Assembly (NCBI RefSeq): GCF_900104385.1
Contig: NZ_FNJA01000006.1
Location: 337,502 to 401,501 of the forward strand
Direction: 5' to 3'
From: Rhodoferax sp. OV413
GTDB taxonomy: Bacteria; Pseudomonadota; Gammaproteobacteria; Burkholderiales; Burkholderiaceae_C
DNA length: 64,000 nucleotides
Within the stretch, counting starts at the first letter, position 1. Each line of letters starts with the position of its first letter. The notes under the pieces are model-generated. The model was given only the letters and a program-made list of their open reading frames with translations. It made no database searches and was not told where the DNA came from. Shown here in pieces: positions 18,111-27,574 of the stretch. Position numbers and translations under genes: made by a program.

Positions 18111-18146
18111 ATCGGCAACGTTAATGTCGAGGTATGGGGAGCAGCG

Positions 18147-19061
18147 ATGGACCGTTTCGATGCCATGCAGGCCTTCGCCCGGGTGGTGGAAACCGGCAGC
18201 TTCACCAAGGCGGCCGAGACCTTGCACATGAGCAAGACCAGCGTGACGCAGCTGGTGCAGCAGCTGGAGGCGCGGCTGCGCGTGCGGCTGCTGAACCGCA
18301 CCACTCGCAAGGTCAACGTCACGGCCGATGGCGCGGCCTATTACGAACGGGTGCTGCGCATCCTGGCCGACGTGGACGATGCCGAGACCAGCCTGTCCAG
18401 CGCATCCGCGGCACCGCGTGGCCGGCTGCGGGTCGATGTCCCCAGCCCCCTGGCCCGCATGGTGCTGGTGCCGGCATTGCCGGCCTTCCACGCCCAATAC
18501 CCTGACATCCAGATTGACATGGGTGTGAGCGACCGCATGGTGGACATCATTGACGAAAGCGTGGACTGCGTGGTGCGCGGCGGCGAGCTCACCGACCAGT
18601 CGCTGGTGGCCCGCCACGTCGGCGACCTGCAGCTTGGCGTGTACGCCGCGCCCAGCTACCTGGCGCAGGCCGGCACGCCGGCGCACCCGCGGGAGCTGGA
18701 GGACACGCACCACCGCGTCGTGGGCTTCCTATGGGCGCGCAGCGGCAAGACCTTTCCGTACGCCATGCACCGCGACGCCGAGAGCACCACGGTGCAAGGC
18801 CGCTACGTGTTTTCGGTGGACGACGGCAATGCCTACCTGGCGGCCGGCCTGGCCGGCGTCGGCGTGCTGTGGCTGCCGGACTACATGGCCAAGCCGCACC
18901 GGGCCAGTGGCGAACTGGTGCCCTTGTTCGCGGACTGGCGCCTGGACCCCATGCCGCTGTACCTGGCGTTTGCGCCGAACCGGCATGTCAGCAGCAAACT
19001 GCGGGTGTTCATCGACTGGGTCATCGGGCTGATGGCGCAGCACGCACCTATCGCTGGGTGA
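18147..19061 (+). CDS. LysR family transcriptional regulator
   Basis: 304 residues; ATG 18147 is preceded by GGGGAG and is immediately followed by the MDRFDAMQAFARVVETGSF start typical of LysR proteins. The helix-turn-helix is FTKAAETLHMSKTSVTQLVQ; the rest is a periplasmic-binding-like effector domain. The subgroup (RVRLLNRTTRKVNVT, AYYERVLRILADVDDAE) is the common proteobacterial type that usually regulates a divergent oxidoreductase or small enzyme. The likely target is the divergent RidA-like gene. Confidence 0.92.
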   Translation: MDRFDAMQAFARVVETGSFTKAAETLHMSKTSVTQLVQQLEARLRVRLLNRTTRKVNVTADGAAYYERVLRILADVDDAETSLSSASAAPRGRLRVDVPSPLARMVLVPALPAFHAQYPDIQIDMGVSDRMVDIIDESVDCVVRGGELTDQSLVARHVGDLQLGVYAAPSYLAQAGTPAHPRELEDTHHRVVGFLWARSGKTFPYAMHRDAESTTVQGRYVFSVDDGNAYLAAGLAGVGVLWLPDYMAKPHRASGELVPLFADWRLDPMPLYLAFAPNRHVSSKLRVFIDWVIGLMAQHAPIAG

Positions 19062-19097
19062 CCGGCTGCGTGAGCGTGGCGGTAGGGTCTGGTTTCT

Positions 19098-19162
19098 AGA
19101 TTAAATCTGCCTCTGCCGCAATATCCATAAGCACAAGCAGCTATTAATAATGTAGTGATTTG
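19098..19162 (+). repeat. Dispersed ~60-bp repeat
   Basis: AATCTGCCTCTGCCGCAATA and CAAGCAGCTATTAATAATGT blocks; nearly identical in layout to the copy at 21058. It lies between the convergent LysR and SDR genes. Confidence 0.7.
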
Positions 19163-19200
19163 CGTGCGCTGCATTCCTGCCCAGACCGCCCGTTGCTTTC

Positions 19201-19956
19201 TCAGATGCTTTGCCCGCCCGACACCTCGATACGCTGTGCGGTAACCCAACGGTTGTCCGGCCGCAGCAAGCTGGCCACCATGGGGCCGATGTCGTCGGGG
19301 AGTCCTACCCTGCCCAGTGCGGTGATGTTGGCGAAGGCTTGGTTGTAGCCCGGGGTGTCGCGCACGGCGCCCCCGAGGAAGTCGGTTTCGATGGCGCCCG
19401 GCGCAACGGTGTTGGCGGTGATGCCGCGGCTGCCCAATTCCTTGGCCATATAGAGCGTCATGATTTCTACCGCCCCCTTGGCCGCCGAGTACGCCGAGAA
19501 GCCCGGGAAAGACACACGGGTCAGACCGGATGAGAAATTGACGATGCGGCCCTTGTCTGCCAGCAATGGCAGCAGCGCCTGCGTCAGGAAGAATACGCCC
19601 TTCACATGCACATTGAATAGGCTGTCGAATTGTGCTTCCGTGGTTTCCGCCAAGCTAGCCATTTCGCCGTGGCCTGCGTTGTTGATGAGGTGGTCGAAGC
19701 TCGAGCGTCCCCAGCGCTCCGTCAGGGCGGTTCGGGTTGCATTTGCAAAAGCCGGAAAAGCTGAAATGGTGGACACATCGAGCTGCAGGGCCACAGCGTT
19801 GCGGCCCATGCGTTCGATTTCGGCTACGACAGCTTGGGCATCGTCGGCGCCGCTGCGGTAGGTGAGGATGACGTCACCGCCGTGCCGGGCGATGCTCAAT
19901 GCGGTGTTGCGACCCAGCCCGCGGCTGCCGCCTGTGACCAAAGAAATAGCGCTCAT
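19201..19956 (-). CDS. Short-chain dehydrogenase/reductase
   Basis: 251 residues from ATG 19956, which has GAGGA six bases upstream (two further ATGs upstream lack correct spacing). Classical SDR motifs are present: the nucleotide-binding TGGSRGLG at residues 9-16, NNAG, and the catalytic YSAAK. The substrate cannot be assigned. The gene is divergent from an AraC-type activator with a 139-bp gap, so it is probably that regulator's target. Confidence 0.9.
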   Translation of the reverse strand: MSAISLVTGGSRGLGRNTALSIARHGGDVILTYRSGADDAQAVVAEIERMGRNAVALQLDVSTISAFPAFANATRTALTERWGRSSFDHLINNAGHGEMASLAETTEAQFDSLFNVHVKGVFFLTQALLPLLADKGRIVNFSSGLTRVSFPGFSAYSAAKGAVEIMTLYMAKELGSRGITANTVAPGAIETDFLGGAVRDTPGYNQAFANITALGRVGLPDDIGPMVASLLRPDNRWVTAQRIEVSGGQSI

Positions 19957-20095
19957 TTTCATTCCTCGAAAGTTCATGTTGAAGACCATGGATTCTTCAG
20001 CCAAGGCCTTCAGAGGAATTGCGCGTAAATCGGTAATTCTTGCCTAAAAGTCCGGCACGATGCCGCGACCACAGTCCCTGGCATAGACTGAGTCC

Positions 20096-20989
20096 ATGAC
20101 CCAGAAGCTTCTTGAGATTGCTTTCCGCTTCGCCGAGTCGAATGCCGACCGCGATGGCGTTGCACGCACGTCCATCCCCGGCGTCACCGTCATCCGAGAG
20201 ACAGTTCCGGGCGCGATGCAGTACGCCATCAACAGGCCTTTGGTGGCTCTGGTGCTGCAAGGTCGCAAGCGTGTAGCGATGGGACGCGAGACGTTTGAGT
20301 TCGGTGCAGGCGAATCGCTGCTCATCACCACCGATGTACCGACAGTCAGCGAAATCACCAGAGCCAGCGCGGCTGCGCCCTATGTTTCCATCGTCTTCGA
20401 CCTGGATATCGCCGTTCTCGAAAGCCTTGTGGTGGAGATGGGCGCAGCGCCCTGGGCCATTGGTCAGGCAGTGCGGGTCGATCCTACGGGGCCGGATGTC
20501 GCTGACTGCGCCTTGCGGCTGATGGCCTTGCTCGAACGTCCGGCTTCGCTGGCGGTACTACAGGCGCAGCTACTGCGCGAGCTGCATTTCTGGCTGCTCA
20601 CGGGCCAGCACGCTGGCGCCATCAGGGCTCTGGGGGTGGTAGACAGCCACGCCCAGCGCATAGGCCGGGCTGTGGCGCGCATCCGCGGCGGTTACGCCCA
20701 GGTTCTGCACGTCGAGCAACTAGCGGCAGTTGCCGACATGAGCGTCTCGACGTTTCACGAACACTTTCGTACCATCACTTCGGTGACGCCGATCCAGTTG
20801 CAAAAGCGGCTCCGGCTCATCGAAGCGCGCCGGAAGCTGCTTTCGGAAGGCCTGATGGTGGCCCACGCAGCGCACAGCGTGGGTTATGAGAGCGTTCCAC
20901 AGTTCACCCGCGACTATGGCCGCTTGTTCGGCATGTCTCCCGCACGAGAGGTCAGGATGGTCAGGCTGAAGCTGGCATCCACGGCCTGA
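20096..20989 (+). CDS. AraC family transcriptional regulator
   Basis: 297 residues. The N-terminal AraC-type cupin domain (AraC_N: SIPGVTVIRETVPGAMQYAI..., ...PLVALVLQGRKRVAMG...) is followed by a C-terminal double helix-turn-helix (VEQLAAVADMSVSTFHEHFR and SVGYESVPQFTRDYGRLFG). This subgroup usually controls a divergent dehydrogenase or reductase gene, as here. Confidence 0.92.
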   Translation: MTQKLLEIAFRFAESNADRDGVARTSIPGVTVIRETVPGAMQYAINRPLVALVLQGRKRVAMGRETFEFGAGESLLITTDVPTVSEITRASAAAPYVSIVFDLDIAVLESLVVEMGAAPWAIGQAVRVDPTGPDVADCALRLMALLERPASLAVLQAQLLRELHFWLLTGQHAGAIRALGVVDSHAQRIGRAVARIRGGYAQVLHVEQLAAVADMSVSTFHEHFRTITSVTPIQLQKRLRLIEARRKLLSEGLMVAHAAHSVGYESVPQFTRDYGRLFGMSPAREVRMVRLKLASTA

Positions 20990-21057
20990 GGCCGCGGATG
21001 CGCCGAATCCAATGGCAGTCACCAACCCGTCCGGCACGGTAGTGCTTGGTCGGTTTT

Positions 21058-21122
21058 GAATCAAATCGGCTTCTACCGCAATATCTACTAGCGCAGACAG
21101 CTACTAAAAACATAGTGATCCT
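21058..21122 (+). repeat. Dispersed ~60-bp repeat
   Basis: AATCGGCTTCTACCGCAATA and CAGCTACTAAAAACATAGTG blocks match the copy at 19098. It occupies the gap between the AraC gene and argG; the rest of the gap (to 21215) should contain the argG promoter. Confidence 0.7.
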
Positions 21123-21182
21123 CGCCCGCTGCAGCTAGGCCGCAATGCCTCTCCACCAAGGGCATTCCCGCGCGTCAATTAA

Positions 21183-22562
<1,380 letters not shown>

Positions 22563-22570
22563 GCCCCGGT

Positions 22571-22616
22571 GCCGGCGGGCTGAGGGGTATTCAAGCCCAC
22601 TCCCGCCGGCTGTTTT
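22571..22616 (+). terminator. Putative intrinsic terminator of argG (overlaps 3' end of GntR gene)
   Basis: GCCGGCGGG at 22571-22579 pairs with CCCGCCGGC at 22602-22610 and is followed by TGTTTT. The 22-base loop can add a GGG/CCC inner pairing. It lies between convergent genes and could serve both. Confidence 0.5.
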
Positions 22617-23301
22617 CCACCCAGCGCTGCTGCGATGCCTTGAGGTGGGCGCGCATCGCGGTTTGCGCTTCCAGCACATCGCGGCGCTCCAGCGCCTGCA
22701 GTATGGCCTCGTGCTCGTGCAGCGCCTCGGCCCAGGTCAGGCTGCTTTCCGAATGCTCGCGCAGCTGCGCCGAGATCGGACTGTGGCGCTCGTCAAACAA
22801 CTCCCCCACCAGCCGCACCAGCACCGCATTGCCGGTCAAGGCGGCAATCGCCAGATGGAACTGCCGGTCGTGCGCCAGCGGCGGGCGCTGCTGGGCGACG
22901 GCGCTGCGCATGTCTTCCAGCGCCTGGCGCACCGGCGCCAGCGTTTCGGGCGTGGCCAGGGCGCAAACCTGCATGGCCACCGAGCCCTCCAGCAGCGCGC
23001 GCGCCTGCATCAGCTCGCTCGGGCTTTCGCCCATGGCTGCCGTCGCCTGGGACGTGCGTGCTGAGGGCGCGCATACGTAGACGCCCGCGCCCATCCGCAC
23101 TTCCACACTACCGTCGATCTCCAGCGCGATCAGGGCTTCGCGCACCGAGGGCCGGGATACCCCCAACTGCTGCGCCAGGTCGCGCTCCGGAGGCAGGCGG
23201 GTGCCGGGCGGGTAGGTGCCTTTCTGGATGAAGGCACGGATCTGGTCGGCAATCTGTTGGTAGAGCCGCCGGGTGTCCACCTGTTTGAGTTGTTCCAGCA
23301 T
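22591..23301 (-). CDS. GntR family regulator, FadR/FCD subfamily
   Basis: 236 residues. The N-terminal winged helix has PPGTRLPPERDLAQQLGVSR followed by PSVREALIALEIDGSVEVR; the C-terminal part is an all-helical FCD ligand domain (RALLEGSVAMQVCALA..., HDRQFHLAIAALTGNAVLVR). FCD regulators bind sugar acids, lactate, glycolate or similar carboxylates and usually repress the adjacent catabolic operon. It is divergent from the ABC transporter/dehydrogenase operon, and three operator-like repeats lie between. Confidence 0.93.
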   Translation of the reverse strand: MLEQLKQVDTRRLYQQIADQIRAFIQKGTYPPGTRLPPERDLAQQLGVSRPSVREALIALEIDGSVEVRMGAGVYVCAPSARTSQATAAMGESPSELMQARALLEGSVAMQVCALATPETLAPVRQALEDMRSAVAQQRPPLAHDRQFHLAIAALTGNAVLVRLVGELFDERHSPISAQLREHSESSLTWAEALHEHEAILQALERRDVLEAQTAMRAHLKASQQRWVENSRREWA

Positions 23302-23334
23302 CGGTATTCCTGTGTCTGCAGGGCAAGGACGGGA

Positions 23335-23347
23335 TTGGCCTTACCAA
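23335..23347. promoter_or_regulatory. Candidate FCD-type GntR operator 1
   Basis: TTGGCCTTACCAA; read on the other strand TTGGTAAGGCCAA, close to the TTGGTnnnACCAA site of PdhR/LldR/GlcC-type regulators. It lies 34 bases upstream of the regulator start. Confidence 0.55.
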
Positions 23348-23419
23348 GCGTTGTATCTGCGGATTCTATGGGGGCTGCTGGCGCGAGTGTGGCTGCTTTT
23401 TCGGGCTTTAGGGTAACTA

Positions 23420-23431
23420 CGGTAAGGCCAA
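23420..23431. promoter_or_regulatory. Candidate FCD-type GntR operator 2
   Basis: CGGTAAGGCCAA, the same core as operator 1 in the opposite orientation. It lies 67 bases upstream of the first permease start. Confidence 0.5.
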
Positions 23432-23450
23432 TTTGTCTTTCTAGGTAAAG

Positions 23451-23463
23451 TGGCCTTACCAAA
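23451..23463. promoter_or_regulatory. Candidate FCD-type GntR operator 3
   Basis: GTGGCCTTACCAA (GGCCTTACC core), inverted relative to operator 2 with 22 bases between the cores. It lies 35 bases upstream of the first permease start. Confidence 0.5.
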
Positions 23464-23497
23464 AATCAAAACCCTGCCCCACGGCAGCACGAGACAC

Positions 23498-24181
23498 ATG
23501 CAGTACACATTCGATTTCAGCGCTCCGCTGGCGTACTGGCCGGACCTGCTGGCGGGCGCGGCCACCACGCTGGGGCTGTCGCTGGCAGCCACGGTGTTCG
23601 GTTTTTTGCTGGGGGTTTTTTGCGCCCTGGGGCGGATGGGGCAGTCGGCCGGCATGGCCCGGCTGTGTGCCGTGTACGTTGAGACCATCCGCAACACGCC
23701 CTTGCTGGTGCAGATCTTCATCGTCTATTTCGGCCTGGCCTCGGTGGGCTGGAAGGTGGACGCATTCACCGCGGCCACGGCGGCGCTGGTGATCAATGTC
23801 GGCGCCTACACCTCGGAGATCGTGCGCGCCGGTATCGACTCGATTCCGCGCGGCCAGCTGGAGGCGGCGGAGTGCCTGGGCCTGAGCCGCGCACAGATCC
23901 TCGCCCATGTGGTACTGCCGCCGGCCATCGAGCGGGTCTACCCGGCGCTGACCAGCCAGTACGTGCTGCTGATGCTGGCCTCGTCCATCACCTCGCAGAT
24001 TTCCGCCGAGGAGCTGACCGCCGTGGCGAATCGGGTCCAGTCGGACACCTTTCGCTCGGTGGAGACCTATTTGATCGTCGCCGTGGCCTATCTGGTGCTG
24101 TCGTTGCTGATGCGGGTGGTGTTCTGGGCCGCGAGCTATGTGGCCTTCCCGCGCCGGCGCCGCCTGGGCACCACCGTCTGA
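23498..24181 (+). CDS. ABC transporter permease, polar amino acid (HisM) family, subunit 1
   Basis: 227 residues; ATG 23498 begins MQYTFDFSAPLAYWPDLLAG, the usual start of this family. The ETIRNTPLLVQIFIVYFGL segment and the EAA loop GQLEAAECLGLSRAQILAHV show a PAAT-family permease. It is the first gene of the rightward operon, under the candidate operators. Two different permeases suggest a heterodimeric inner-membrane channel with the next gene product. Confidence 0.92.
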   Translation: MQYTFDFSAPLAYWPDLLAGAATTLGLSLAATVFGFLLGVFCALGRMGQSAGMARLCAVYVETIRNTPLLVQIFIVYFGLASVGWKVDAFTAATAALVINVGAYTSEIVRAGIDSIPRGQLEAAECLGLSRAQILAHVVLPPAIERVYPALTSQYVLLMLASSITSQISAEELTAVANRVQSDTFRSVETYLIVAVAYLVLSLLMRVVFWAASYVAFPRRRRLGTTV

Positions 24182-24191
24182 AGGGGCCGAC

Positions 24192-24842
24192 ATGACATCC
24201 TTGAGTCTTCCCCAACTGCAGTTCCTGCTCCATGGCCTGGCCTGGACCGTGCTGCTGTCGCTGATGGCCTTTGCGGGCGGTGGCCTGCTGGGCTTTGTGG
24301 TGGCCATCGTCCGGGTCTACGGGCCCGGGGGCAGCCGCCACCTGGCGATGCTCTACATCAAGCTGGTCCAGGGCACACCGCTGCTGGTGCTGCTGTCGCT
24401 GGCTTTCTTCGGCCTGCCAGCCATGGGCCTGAACATCGAGCCGCTGACCGCCGCCGGCCTGGGCCTGAGCGTCTATGTGTCGGCCTACCTCGGCGAGATC
24501 TGGCGCGGCTGTATCCAGTCGGTGCCGGCCACCCAGGTCGAGGCCGCCGAATGCCTGGCGCTCAATTGGGGCCAGCGGCTGGTGCATGTGGTGCTGCCCC
24601 AGGCCATCAAGATCGCCACGCCGCCGACCGTGGGTTTCATGGTGCAGATCGTCAAGAACACCTCGCTGGCCTCGGCCATCGGCTTTGTCGAGCTGGCCCG
24701 CGCTGGCCAGGTCATCAACAACGCCACCTTCCAGCCCTTCGTGATCTTCGTGCTGATTGCCGCGCTGTATTTCGCGCTGTGCTACCCCTTGTCGGTGTGG
24801 AGCCGGCGCCTAGAGAGGAAATTCAATGTTGCCCATCGTTAA
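24192..24842 (+). CDS. ABC transporter permease, polar amino acid family, subunit 2
   Basis: 216 residues; ATG 24192 has AAGGGG six bases upstream, 10 bp after the first permease. The motifs YIKLVQGTPLLVLLSLAFFG and the EAA loop TQVEAAECLALNWGQRLVHV identify a second PAAT permease. Its 3' end overlaps the ATPase gene by 17 bp, so translation is coupled. Confidence 0.92.
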   Translation: MTSLSLPQLQFLLHGLAWTVLLSLMAFAGGGLLGFVVAIVRVYGPGGSRHLAMLYIKLVQGTPLLVLLSLAFFGLPAMGLNIEPLTAAGLGLSVYVSAYLGEIWRGCIQSVPATQVEAAECLALNWGQRLVHVVLPQAIKIATPPTVGFMVQIVKNTSLASAIGFVELARAGQVINNATFQPFVIFVLIAALYFALCYPLSVWSRRLERKFNVAHR

Positions 24843-25554
24843 GGTCGAGTCGATCTCCAAAAGCTTCGGTGCCGTGCGGGTGCTGGAGGACGTGTCTTTC
24901 AATGTCAACAAGGGCAGCGTGGTTGCCATCATCGGCCGCAGTGGCTCGGGCAAGAGCACGGCGCTGCGCTGCATCGACCGGCTGGAGACGGTGGACAGCG
25001 GCCGCATCGAGGTCTGCGGCCACAACATCACCTCGCCCAAGCTCGACCTGCAGCAGCTGCGCCGCGACGTGGGCATCGTGTTCCAGAGCTACAACCTGTT
25101 CCCGCACATGACGGTCGAGCAGAACATCATGCTGGCGCCGCGCCTGGTGCTCAAGGGTGCGAAGGCCGAGCTGCGCGAGCGCGCCCACAAGGTGCTGGCC
25201 CAGGTCGGGCTGGCAGAGAAGGCCGATGCCTACCCCTCGCAGCTCTCCGGTGGCCAGCAGCAGCGCGTGGCGATTGCCCGCTCGCTGGCCATGGCGCCGC
25301 AGCTGATGCTGTTCGACGAAGTGACTTCGGCGCTCGACCCCGAGCTCACCGGCGAGGTGCTGCGCGTGATGGAAAAGCTGGCCGCCGACGGCATGACCAT
25401 GATCCTGGTCACCCATGAGATGGCTTTTGCTCGCAAGGTGGCCGACGAAGTCATCTTCATGCACCGCGGCAAGGTCTGGGAGCAAGGCCCGGGCTCCATG
25501 CTCGATGCCCCCCAAACCGAAGAATTGCGCCAGTTTGTCGGCAGTGGCCTCTAG
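24826..25554 (+). CDS. ABC transporter ATP-binding protein, polar amino acid family
   Basis: 242 residues. Walker A GRSGSGKST (near 36), Q-loop in VGIVFQSYNLFPHMTVEQNI, signature LSGGQQQRVAIARSLA, Walker B LMLFDEVTSALD and the switch His in VTHEM are all intact. It powers the two preceding permeases. The TAG stop is part of a CTAG that flands one side of a 159-bp MITE, whose first base follows the stop directly. Confidence 0.95.
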   Translation: MLPIVKVESISKSFGAVRVLEDVSFNVNKGSVVAIIGRSGSGKSTALRCIDRLETVDSGRIEVCGHNITSPKLDLQQLRRDVGIVFQSYNLFPHMTVEQNIMLAPRLVLKGAKAELRERAHKVLAQVGLAEKADAYPSQLSGGQQQRVAIARSLAMAPQLMLFDEVTSALDPELTGEVLRVMEKLAADGMTMILVTHEMAFARKVADEVIFMHRGKVWEQGPGSMLDAPQTEELRQFVGSGL

Positions 25555-25713
25555 TACTGCGCCCCAGAAGTAGCGGAACAAAATGAAAGTGATGGATTCG
25601 TTCTCAGGGTTAGGCGCAAGCCGCAGCGAAGGCTGTACGCCTTCGCAAGGTTTGCAACGACACCATGGGGACGAAGACGCGCTTTCATGTTTCGTTACTT
25701 CTGGGGCGCAGTA
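25555..25713. mobile_element. 159-bp MITE-like element with ~35-bp terminal inverted repeats and CTAG flanks
   Basis: The ends TACTGCGCCCCAGAAGTA... and ...TACTTCTGGGGCGCAGTA are inverted repeats extending imperfectly to about 35 bases. Both sides are flanked by CTAG, consistent with a 4-bp target duplication of the YTAR type made by the IS5 subgroup. The centre holds a second hairpin, GCGAAGGC-TGTAC-GCCTTCGC (25626-25646). No coding capacity is seen. It separates the ATPase gene from the binding-protein gene of the same operon. Confidence 0.75.
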
Positions 25714-25766
25714 CTAGCCCTGCCTGTGTTACCCGTTCCGCCCCACAACCCCCTAGGAGATACACC

Positions 25767-26531
25767 ATGATCCAACGTTCCATTTTTGTGCGCGGCCTGC
25801 TGGCCGCTGCGGCCGTGGCTGCTTTTGCCGGTGCGGCCCAGGCCGACCTGCTGGACGACGTGCGCGCCGCCAAGAAGCTGCGCGTCGCCATCGACGTGGG
25901 CTCGCCGCCGTTCGGCACCATGGACAGCGCGATGAAGCCCACCGGCTCCGACGTGGAAACCGCCCGCCTGCTGGCCAAGGACCTGGGCGTGGAGCTGGAG
26001 ATCGTGCAGACCACCGGCGCCAACCGCATTCCGTTCCTGCAGACAGGCAAGGCCGACCTGGTGATCTCCTCGCTGTCTGTCACGCCCGAGCGCGAGAAGG
26101 TGATTGATTTCTCAACCCCGTACGCGCAAATCCAGGCCGTGGTCGCTGCGCCCAAGGCCATGGCACTCAAGGGCTTTGCCGACCTGGCGGGCAAGCGCGT
26201 GGCCACGGCCCGCGGCACGACCAACGACCGCCTGGCGACCGAAGGTGCCAAGGGCGCGCAGATCGTGCGCTTTGACGACGACGCCACCCTGGTCACCGCC
26301 ATCGCCAGCGGCCAGGTCGAGATCTTTGCTACCTCGCCGTCCATCGTGAAGACGGTGGCCGACAAGGCACCTGCGCTGGGCGTGGAAACCAAGTTCGTGA
26401 TGAACAGCTTTCCCCTGGGCATTGGCATGCGCAAGGGCGAAACCAAACTGCAGGCCTGGATCAACGACTGGGTCGCCAAGAACAACGAGAACGGCAACCT
26501 CACCGCCATCTACAAGCGCTTCCACGGCTGA
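25767..26531 (+). CDS. ABC transporter substrate-binding protein, family 3
   Basis: 254 residues; ATG 25767 follows CTAGGAG at ideal spacing, and a signal peptide (RSIFVRGLLAAAAVAAFAG) ends at AQA. Family-3 binding-protein features are KKLRVAIDVGSPPFG, TVGSDVE-like GSDVETARLLAKDLG, and SVTPEREKVIDFSTPY. It delivers the ligand to the two permeases. Family membership suggests an amino acid or related small polar compound, but the two dehydrogenase genes downstream point to a sugar acid or polyol-derived ligand. Confidence 0.92.
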   Translation: MIQRSIFVRGLLAAAAVAAFAGAAQADLLDDVRAAKKLRVAIDVGSPPFGTMDSAMKPTGSDVETARLLAKDLGVELEIVQTTGANRIPFLQTGKADLVISSLSVTPEREKVIDFSTPYAQIQAVVAAPKAMALKGFADLAGKRVATARGTTNDRLATEGAKGAQIVRFDDDATLVTAIASGQVEIFATSPSIVKTVADKAPALGVETKFVMNSFPLGIGMRKGETKLQAWINDWVAKNNENGNLTAIYKRFHG

Positions 26532-26563
26532 AGCGCATTTTTGAACTGAACTGAAGGATTTCC

Positions 26564-27574
26564 ATGCTGACCGTGATTTGCGAAACGCCGGGCACGCTGC
26601 GCGCCGAAGACCGCTCCATGCCGCTGCGCGGCGAAGACGAGGTGCTGCTGCGCGTCAAACGCGTGGGTGTGTGCGGCACCGACCTGCACATCTTTACCGG
26701 CAAGCAGCCGTTCCTCAGCTACCCGCGGGTGATGGGGCACGAGCTGTCGGGCATCGTTGAGCAGGCACCGGCCGGCAGCCATCTGGCCGCCGGCGACACG
26801 GTCTACGTCATGCCTTATCTTTCCTGCGGGAAATGCGTGGCCTGCCGGCAGGGCAAGACCAACTGCTGCGTCAACATCCAGGTGCTGGGCGTGCACCGCG
26901 ACGGCGCTTTTACCGAATACCTCACCGTGCCCCAGGCGTTTGTGCACAAGGCCGAGGGCGTGACCCTGGACCAGGCGGCCATGGTCGAGTTCCTGGCCAT
27001 CGGCGCGCACGCCGTGCGCCGCGGCCAGGTGCAAGCCGGCCAGCGCGTGTTGGTGGTCGGCGCCGGGCCTATCGGCATGGCGGCGATGATCTTCGCCCAG
27101 CTGCGCGGCGCAGTGGTCACGGCGCTGGATACCCGGCGCGACCGGTTGGATTTCTGCACCAAGCAGCTGGCCGTTCCGGCCGCCGTGCAGATCGGCCCGG
27201 ACGACGAGGCGCAACTGGCCGCGCTGACCGATGGCGAATACTTTGACGTGGTCTTTGACGCCACCGGCAACCCCCAGGCCATGGAGCGCGGCTTCCAATT
27301 TGTCGCCCATGCGGGCACCTATGTGCTGATCTCAGTGGTGGGCGCCAACATCACTTTCTCGGACCCGGAATTCCACAAGCGCGAGACCACGCTGCTGGGC
27401 AGCCGCAACGCCACCACCGAAGATTTTGAAACCGTGCTGCAGGCCATGCGCGCCGGCCAGATCCCGGATGCTGCGTTGAACACCCACCGCCTGGCCTTGG
27501 CCGATGTGCCGACCGGCTTCCAGAAGCTGCTGGACCCGACCCAGGGCGTGGTCAAGGCCATCGTCGAATGCTGA
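26564..27574 (+). CDS. Zinc-dependent alcohol dehydrogenase, sugar/sugar-acid type
   Basis: 336 residues, ATG with AAGGA upstream, 32 bp after the binding-protein gene. Medium-chain dehydrogenase: catalytic zinc site GVCGTDLH (Cys37) and GHE (His59-Glu60), a structural zinc cluster LSCGKCVACRQGKTNCC, and the Rossmann motif VVGAGPIGMAA. The closest recognisable relatives are L-galactonate/L-gulonate 5-dehydrogenase-type (LgoD/RspB) proteins. It overlaps the next gene by seven bases. Confidence 0.85.
   Translation: MLTVICETPGTLRAEDRSMPLRGEDEVLLRVKRVGVCGTDLHIFTGKQPFLSYPRVMGHELSGIVEQAPAGSHLAAGDTVYVMPYLSCGKCVACRQGKTNCCVNIQVLGVHRDGAFTEYLTVPQAFVHKAEGVTLDQAAMVEFLAIGAHAVRRGQVQAGQRVLVVGAGPIGMAAMIFAQLRGAVVTALDTRRDRLDFCTKQLAVPAAVQIGPDDEAQLAALTDGEYFDVVFDATGNPQAMERGFQFVAHAGTYVLISVVGANITFSDPEFHKRETTLLGSRNATTEDFETVLQAMRAGQIPDAALNTHRLALADVPTGFQKLLDPTQGVVKAIVEC

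Noticed and set aside
24138..24191. Earlier start of the second permease inside the first permease gene
   Set aside because: The ATG at 24192 has AAGGGG at proper spacing and matches family N-termini.
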